From Lysinibacillus fusiformis (GTDB taxonomy: Bacteria > Bacillota > Bacilli > Bacillales_A > Planococcaceae), in assembly GCF_007362955.1 (NCBI RefSeq), contig NZ_CP041696.1:1116001-1180000 (forward strand): 64,000 nt of DNA, read 5' to 3'. A program made the position numbers and the translations under genes. Under the pieces are notes generated by a model. That model made no database searches and was not told the DNA's origin. It saw only the letters and a program-made list of their open reading frames with translations. Of the stretch, positions 59,628 through 64,000 are shown in pieces; within the stretch, counting starts at the first letter, position 1, and the number at the start of each line of letters is the position of its first letter.

Positions 59628-59755
59628 AGCAACAGCAGTACAAGTAGCGAAAGCGAACACTTAAGCCTTCCCGAACGCTCCTTCAGCCCATCTGAGCCAT
59701 AACTCGAACTACCGAGCGTTTACCTATTTCTACCTAGCGAAACCTATCAAATCCG

Positions 59756-60940
59756 TTAAGATTTCGACATTTTCGCAGTCAATTCACTTACAACATAAAC
59801 GATGATAGATGTTACATAGAACATTGGCTGTGCCATGCCGCTTAGACCTACAATTATAGTCTGGGTAATCATCGCAAGTCGTACTACCTGTTTGACCGCT
59901 AGATTACGTGCATTCTCTGGTAGTGGATATAGCATGTCCATACGGAATTCCCCACTTGATATTAATGCCTGCTTTAACTGAATCGTTGTTGCAAAACTTA
60001 ATGCACCAGCGACAATCCACGTAACCACTGGAATATCTACAAAGGCAGCAATAACAGCTGAAATCACCGTTAAGCGGAGCCATAAATAAAAATGATCGTC
60101 TGTACGCACGAATGTACGGAATACCAAATACTTTTGGGCATTTCCTTTTGTATATGGCACAAACTTGTAAAGCCAATCTAACCAACCTCGACGTCGAATA
60201 CTGCCACGTAAATGGGGTACGTCCGTAAAATAGTTGGCAAAGCGGTAAAAGCTCATCATACGATTTTGTTCTAACTTTACAAAATGTTCGTATGGCACAG
60301 GCTCTCCCACAGATTTTTTCCGGAAGAAAACTATATATGCACAACCAATTACAGCGGCAATACATGCGAGGATTGGCTTTGTCTGAAGCCCCATATAAAC
60401 AGTTACACCAAATATTACAGCGCGAACAAATCTATCCACCCATATAAAATGTCCACGTTCACTATATCGATAACTGAACTCTCCTTGCACACTGAAATAC
60501 TTCAGTACGACAACGAGGAAAAATACCGCCCAAATATCAAATGTCTCTAACTCAGTAACTGCTTTCAATAAAGGAATACTTACAATATAAACAATCGCCA
60601 CAATCCATACCTGTGACCAAAAAGTCCAAGCAAGTGCCTTTTTAAAATACTGCGACATCTTTGATTCTAATGGTAGTAAATATACTTGGTCCGGCTCACG
60701 CAATAATGTCGTCGGTCGACTAAAAGCCAGTAAAACACCGATTATAATCGCAATTAACGGCTCTGCTGGAAAATCAGTCGTTATAATTTTTAGCCATTCA
60801 CTATATTGATAGCCCCCTGCTCCAATAAGAAAGACAAGTACAATTGCTATATGCCCTGTAAAAATAAACTGCATATATTTTTGTACTTCACCTATATAAT
60901 GCATGAAGCGCGAGGACCATACATCACGCAAGTTCTTCAT
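59756..60940 (-). CDS. ecsB: ABC transporter permease EcsB
   Basis: The 394-residue membrane protein has about nine hydrophobic helices and the EcsB-family features (a first helix pair, a charged middle loop with RFANYFTDVPHLRGSIRRRGW, and a helical C-terminus). With EcsA it forms a transporter needed for peptide, competence and secretion phenotypes in B. subtilis. Its start overlaps the ecsA stop by 17 bp. The usual third gene, ecsC, is absent: the next gene is convergent yhaA. Confidence 0.93.
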   Translation of the reverse strand: MKNLRDVWSSRFMHYIGEVQKYMQFIFTGHIAIVLVFLIGAGGYQYSEWLKIITTDFPAEPLIAIIIGVLLAFSRPTTLLREPDQVYLLPLESKMSQYFKKALAWTFWSQVWIVAIVYIVSIPLLKAVTELETFDIWAVFFLVVVLKYFSVQGEFSYRYSERGHFIWVDRFVRAVIFGVTVYMGLQTKPILACIAAVIGCAYIVFFRKKSVGEPVPYEHFVKLEQNRMMSFYRFANYFTDVPHLRGSIRRRGWLDWLYKFVPYTKGNAQKYLVFRTFVRTDDHFYLWLRLTVISAVIAAFVDIPVVTWIVAGALSFATTIQLKQALISSGEFRMDMLYPLPENARNLAVKQVVRLAMITQTIIVGLSGMAQPMFYVTSIIVYVVSELTAKMSKS

Positions 60941-61673
60941 GGTCCCGCTCCTTTGTCATCGCAATATACAGATCATCCAATGTAGCATGTGGCATGCCAA
61001 AAGCCTTGCGTAAGTCTGCCATCGTTCCTTGTGCCCGCACACGTCCTTCATGCAATAATATAATTCGGTCACAGTGCTTTTCAGCAGTCGATAATATATG
61101 TGTTGACATTAAAATCGAAGCGCCTTCTTTTTTCTTTTCATCCATCTGATCAAGTAATGATTGAATACCAAGTGGATCTAAACCAACAAACGGCTCATCA
61201 ATTATATAAAGACTCGGATTGACTAAGAAAGCACACATAATCATGACCTTTTGACGCATCCCTTTTGAGAAATGAGATGGGAACCAATTGAGTCGCTTTT
61301 CCATGCGGAATTCCTTTAACAAAACTTCAGATCGTGCTGCAAGTGAAGCCTCATCTAAACCATAAGCCATCGCTGTTAACTCTAAATGTTCACGTAGCGT
61401 TAACTCATCATACAAAACAGGGGTTTCTGGAATATACGAAAACGAGGTACGATACTTGTCCGTATCTTCCTTTAACGTCACACCATTTAAGCGGATGTCA
61501 CCCGCTTTTGGCAACATCGTTCCGATAATATGCTTAATGGTTGTACTTTTCCCTGCTCCATTTAATCCAATTAATCCAACAAGTTCTCCTTTTTCAATCG
61601 TAAATGATAAGTCCTTAATAACAGGCTTTCTTGTATATCCACCTGTCACTTGCTGTACCTCTAATACCGACAT
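60924..61673 (-). CDS. ecsA: ABC transporter ATP-binding protein EcsA
   Basis: The 249-residue ATPase has Walker A GLNGAGKST (36-44), a signature of the form FSKGMRQK, Walker B LYIIDEP followed by FVGLDP, and the switch histidine in MSTHIL. It energises EcsB. In B. subtilis the ecs genes affect sporulation, competence and alpha-amylase processing. It is divergent from hit, as in B. subtilis. Confidence 0.96.
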   Translation of the reverse strand: MSVLEVQQVTGGYTRKPVIKDLSFTIEKGELVGLIGLNGAGKSTTIKHIIGTMLPKAGDIRLNGVTLKEDTDKYRTSFSYIPETPVLYDELTLREHLELTAMAYGLDEASLAARSEVLLKEFRMEKRLNWFPSHFSKGMRQKVMIMCAFLVNPSLYIIDEPFVGLDPLGIQSLLDQMDEKKKEGASILMSTHILSTAEKHCDRIILLHEGRVRAQGTMADLRKAFGMPHATLDDLYIAMTKERDHEELA

Positions 61674-61778
61674 GCCCTCACTCCTCTTCTTGTTTTTATT
61701 TTATCAAAAATTAGCAAATGATTCAGTTATGAGTATGATAGAATAAACTTACATATATAAATAAGGGGGATTTTACGA

Positions 61779-62192
61779 ATGAGCGATTGCCTATTTTGCA
61801 AAATTATTGATGGATCAATTCCGAGTACTAAAGTTTATGAAGACGACCATGTATATGCCTTCGCAGACATTGCACCTGTAGCAAAAGGTCACACACTATT
61901 AATTCCAAAGCATCACTGCCAGGATCTTTTCGAAATGCCAGAGGATGTAGCACGGAATTTATATGCGGCAGCACCAAAAGTGGCTAATGCGATTAAGGCT
62001 GCATTTAATCCAATTGGCATGAATACCATAAACAACAATGGAGCTGCTGCTGGACAAACTGTTTTTCACTACCACTTACATTTTATTCCGAAGTACGATG
62101 AAAAAGAAGGCTTAGGCTTAAATTGGCAAACACAAAAATATACGCTTGAGCAGTTAGCTGATGTTGCAGAAAGCATTAAAGCCAACCTTTAA
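61779..62192 (+). CDS. hit: HIT family nucleotide-binding protein
   Basis: The 137-residue protein has the histidine triad His97-x-His99-x-His101 (VFHYHLHFIP) and the N-terminal CLFCKII zinc-type cysteines (Cys4, Cys7). It hydrolyses nucleoside phosphoramidates or dinucleotides; the physiological substrate is unknown. GGGGGATTTTACGA precedes the ATG. It is divergent from ecsA and lies upstream of trpP. Confidence 0.96.
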   Translation: MSDCLFCKIIDGSIPSTKVYEDDHVYAFADIAPVAKGHTLLIPKHHCQDLFEMPEDVARNLYAAAPKVANAIKAAFNPIGMNTINNNGAAAGQTVFHYHLHFIPKYDEKEGLGLNWQTQKYTLEQLADVAESIKANL

Positions 62193-62389
62193 TGCTCTTC
62201 ATCAGTCTATGAGAAAGATGACTATTTTTAATGCTACTCAATCTTTTCTGATACGAAACGAAGAATGCGAAGAACCAGCAAAAAAAATGCGATTCAATTA
62301 TCAGAATAGTATATTGCAAATCAATAATTTTTATCGTACAATCACAAATAAGTTTCGCTAACGGTCATGAGGATACGTTAGGAGACAAA

Positions 62390-62417
62390 TAGACTAGCAT
62401 AGTTGAGGAGAGATTAG
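62390..62417 (+). promoter_or_regulatory. TRAP RNA-binding site over the trpP ribosome binding site
   Basis: Six triplets TAG, TAG, TAG, GAG, GAG, TAG start at 62390, 62395, 62400, 62405, 62410 and 62415, each followed by two bases, ending two bases before the ATG. TAG and GAG at 62379 and 62382 may extend the site. The perfect 5-nt period covers the Shine-Dalgarno sequence (GAGGAGAG), so tryptophan-loaded TRAP could block translation, as known for B. subtilis trpP. Confidence 0.8.
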
Positions 62418-62419
62418 AA

Positions 62420-62953
62420 ATGAATACAAAAAACTTAGTTTTAATGGCACTCTTAGTTGGTGTCGGTGCTGCACTTTATGTGGTCACACCAGGTATGGTA
62501 AATGGTATGAAGCCTGACTTCATGTTAACAATGATGTTTATCGGAATTTTATTGTTTCCTACAGTGAAAGAAACGTTCTTGCTTTCTTTAACAACTGGGG
62601 TGCTATCCGGTTTATTTACAACATTTCCAGCAGGTTTAGTCCCAAACATTATTGATAAAGCTGTGACTGGTTTTGTCTTTTTAGCAATCCTAATCGTGCT
62701 GAAAAAAGGGCTAAGTAATTTTGTAGGATCAGCTGTTTTAGTTGGTTTAGGAACCATTTTATCGGGTACAGTTTTTTTATCGGTTGCCCTTTTCGTGTTC
62801 AATGCTAACGTTGGTGCTACATTCACAATGTTATTTGTAGGTGTTGTGTTACCAGCAGTAGCATTTAATGTCATTGCTTTTGTGATTATTTATCCAATAG
62901 TTGTGAAATTAGTGAAACGATCAAACTTCAAAACAGCCATTTCCCAAGCTTAA
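62420..62953 (+). CDS. trpP: Probable tryptophan transporter TrpP
   Basis: The 177-residue protein has about five membrane helices and the TrpP family layout (MNGMKPDFMLTMMFIGILLF; FTTFPAGLVPNIIDKAVTG). It is the S-component-like tryptophan uptake protein of Bacillaceae, found between hit and yhaH as in B. subtilis. The TRAP-like repeat over its ribosome binding site supports a tryptophan-related function. Confidence 0.92.
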   Translation: MNTKNLVLMALLVGVGAALYVVTPGMVNGMKPDFMLTMMFIGILLFPTVKETFLLSLTTGVLSGLFTTFPAGLVPNIIDKAVTGFVFLAILIVLKKGLSNFVGSAVLVGLGTILSGTVFLSVALFVFNANVGATFTMLFVGVVLPAVAFNVIAFVIIYPIVVKLVKRSNFKTAISQA

Positions 62954-62964
62954 CAAAGAAAAGG

Positions 62965-63017
62965 GCTAAATGCTCGTCTTTCACCGTCATATCGACCTGT
63001 GTAAAGAGCATTTTAGC
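62965..63017 (+). terminator. Hairpin after trpP
   Basis: GCTAAATGCTC (62965-62975) pairs with GAGCATTTTAGC (63006-63017). There is no good U-tract, so it may stabilise the mRNA or act with the next hairpin. Confidence 0.45.
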
Positions 63018-63030
63018 GTAGTCATTATTA

Positions 63031-63078
63031 AAAGAAGCTAAACCGTGATGCAAAATCACTCGTTTAGCTTCTTTTTTC
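63031..63078 (+). terminator. Terminator between trpP and yhaH
   Basis: AAAGAAGCTAAAC (63031-63043) pairs with GTTTAGCTTCTTT (63062-63074), followed by a T-run. Confidence 0.85.
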
Positions 63079-63148
63079 TTTTTGTATATACGCATTTCAT
63101 GGTTTAATAGAGGGTAAGATATCAAATATGGAAATGAGGGAATTTAAC

Positions 63149-63544
63149 ATGAAAGCAAAACCATTTTTAATCGGACTAACAACTGGAATCGTGGGTGGTA
63201 CTATGGCAGTACTTTTTTCAACACCTCAATCAGGACGACAATTACGAACTACACTAGTGTCAAATGCTGATTGTACGAAGGACAAACTTCAAGATATAAA
63301 ACTACAAGCTGGCAATGTAAAACAATCCGTAAACACGCTTACGAACGAAGCCAAAAATAATATACCCAAAATAATAAATGAATTAAAACAGTCCATTACT
63401 ATATTTACACAAGAGATTGAACCATCCCAAAATAACCTGCAACAAGAAATAGAATCGTTACAGAATTCAATTAACGAAATCGAGAAAAACATTGCACAAT
63501 TCACGGATAGAAAGAAAAAACCACAAGAAAACGAACAGGACTAA
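63149..63544 (+). CDS. yhaH: YtxH-domain protein (YhaH-like)
   Basis: The protein of 131 residues starts at ATG 63149 (MKAKPFLIG) behind GAGGGAA; an earlier in-frame ATG at 63128 lacks spacing for a ribosome binding site. The YtxH domain is an N-terminal hydrophobic glycine-rich helix (LIGLTTGIVGGTMAVLFSTP) followed by a long amphipathic coiled coil. It is a membrane-associated general stress type protein of unknown function. It lies between trpP and scoC, as B. subtilis yhaH does. Confidence 0.88.
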   Translation: MKAKPFLIGLTTGIVGGTMAVLFSTPQSGRQLRTTLVSNADCTKDKLQDIKLQAGNVKQSVNTLTNEAKNNIPKIINELKQSITIFTQEIEPSQNNLQQEIESLQNSINEIEKNIAQFTDRKKKPQENEQD

Positions 63545-63700
63545 AGACCTTTAAGTGAAATAAAAAATCTATTTTCCTATCAAAAACCATGATTATATTA
63601 TTATTTTTTAACCACATTTCAATTTTTTAATTTTTCTAACTTTAAACTTTTTTTCTTTATTGCTATAATATTTTTAAAATGTTAAAGAAAGCAGTAGGTG

Positions 63701-64000
63701 ATGGCTTTGTCAGAGGAATTATATACTCAGAAAGAAGCGATGCTTTATAGCCAAAGAATCGCGCAATTATCAAAAGCCTTATGGAAAGCGGTTGAAAAAG
63801 ATTGGCAACAGTGGATTAAACCCTACGATTTAAACATTAACGAGCATCATATTTTATGGATTTCTTATCATTTAAAAGGAGCATCAATTTCGGATGTAGC
63901 CAAATTTGGTGTGATGCACGTGTCAACAGCATTTAACTTCTCAAAAAAATTAGAAGAGCGTGGGTTCCTTAAGTTTTCAAAACGTGATGACGACAAACGT
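63701..64000 (+). CDS. scoC: MarR-type transition-state regulator ScoC (Hpr), 3' end cut by window
   Basis: One hundred codons are present and run off the window end. The sequence is very close to ScoC/Hpr: [39 protein letters not shown] and [17 protein letters not shown], covering the winged helix-turn-helix. ScoC represses exoprotease, sporulation and peptide-transport genes in B. subtilis. The ATG at 63701 is taken as start, with AGGTG adjoining; a TTG at 63707 is possible. It is downstream of yhaH, as in B. subtilis. Confidence 0.93.
   Translation, partial: MALSEELYTQKEAMLYSQRIAQLSKALWKAVEKDWQQWIKPYDLNINEHHILWISYHLKGASISDVAKFGVMHVSTAFNFSKKLEERGFLKFSKRDDDKR

Noticed and set aside
62161..62361. 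66-codon frame after hit
   Set aside because: It starts inside hit in another frame and lacks start signals and similarity.

Overview
The window is chromosomal DNA of a low-GC, endospore-forming Firmicute. Gene content, gene order and protein similarity to Bacillus subtilis point to the Bacillaceae/Planococcaceae, most likely Lysinibacillus or a close relative. The species call is inference from recognised families; no search was run. Nothing marks it as a plasmid or prophage. The only clear mobile element is a group II intron.

Layout: (1) 1-3208 has a small glutaredoxin-like gene, five exact-period 187-bp tandem repeats, and a class-C-like group II intron sitting directly behind the terminator of a secreted S9 peptidase. 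(2) 3215-10888 carries the S9 peptidase, a lemA/TPM pair, a CotF-like spore coat gene with a forespore-type promoter, a polar amino acid ABC transporter and tRNA-Arg(CCG). (3) 11208-29279 is a conserved block matching the B. subtilis clpP-crh-whiA-yvcK-rapZ-yvcI-trxB-yvcD-his-yvoF-ppaX-lgt-hprK-cccB-yvjA order. It links carbon catabolite control (Crh, HPrK, PpaX), cell-envelope control (YvcK, RapZ, Lgt) and histidine synthesis; hisA is missing from the his operon. (4) 29502-34771 has an EAL-HDOD protein, a GntR/YtrA-type ABC operon and a DedA protein. (5) 35200-43232 has lcfB, a BceRSAB-like antimicrobial peptide sensing and export module with an extra CxCxxC protein, lplJ and yhfH. (6) 43972-53730 has yhgE with its TetR regulator yhgD, a two-component system flanked by two lipoproteins, and a glycosyltransferase beside a long collagen-like protein. 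(7) 54063-64000 is the hemY-hemH-hemE, hmoB, yhaA, ecsBA, hit, trpP, yhaH, scoC block, the last gene being cut by the window end.

Regions 3 and 5-7 correspond to two separate parts of the B. subtilis chromosome that lie next to each other here. Regions 4 and 6 hold most of the accessory genes.

Regulatory signals readable in the sequence include a CtsR-type box at clpP, a palindrome over the promoter of the YtrA-type operon, paired TetR operators at yhgD/yhgE, and six (T/G)AG triplets with perfect 5-nt period ending just before the trpP start codon (a TRAP site). A 300-bp element with terminal inverted repeats occurs twice, each time between convergent genes and carrying a terminator hairpin. 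The most unusual items are the 187-bp array, the Bce module with its extra cysteine protein, the lipoprotein-flanked two-component operon, and a structured region behind tRNA-Arg.
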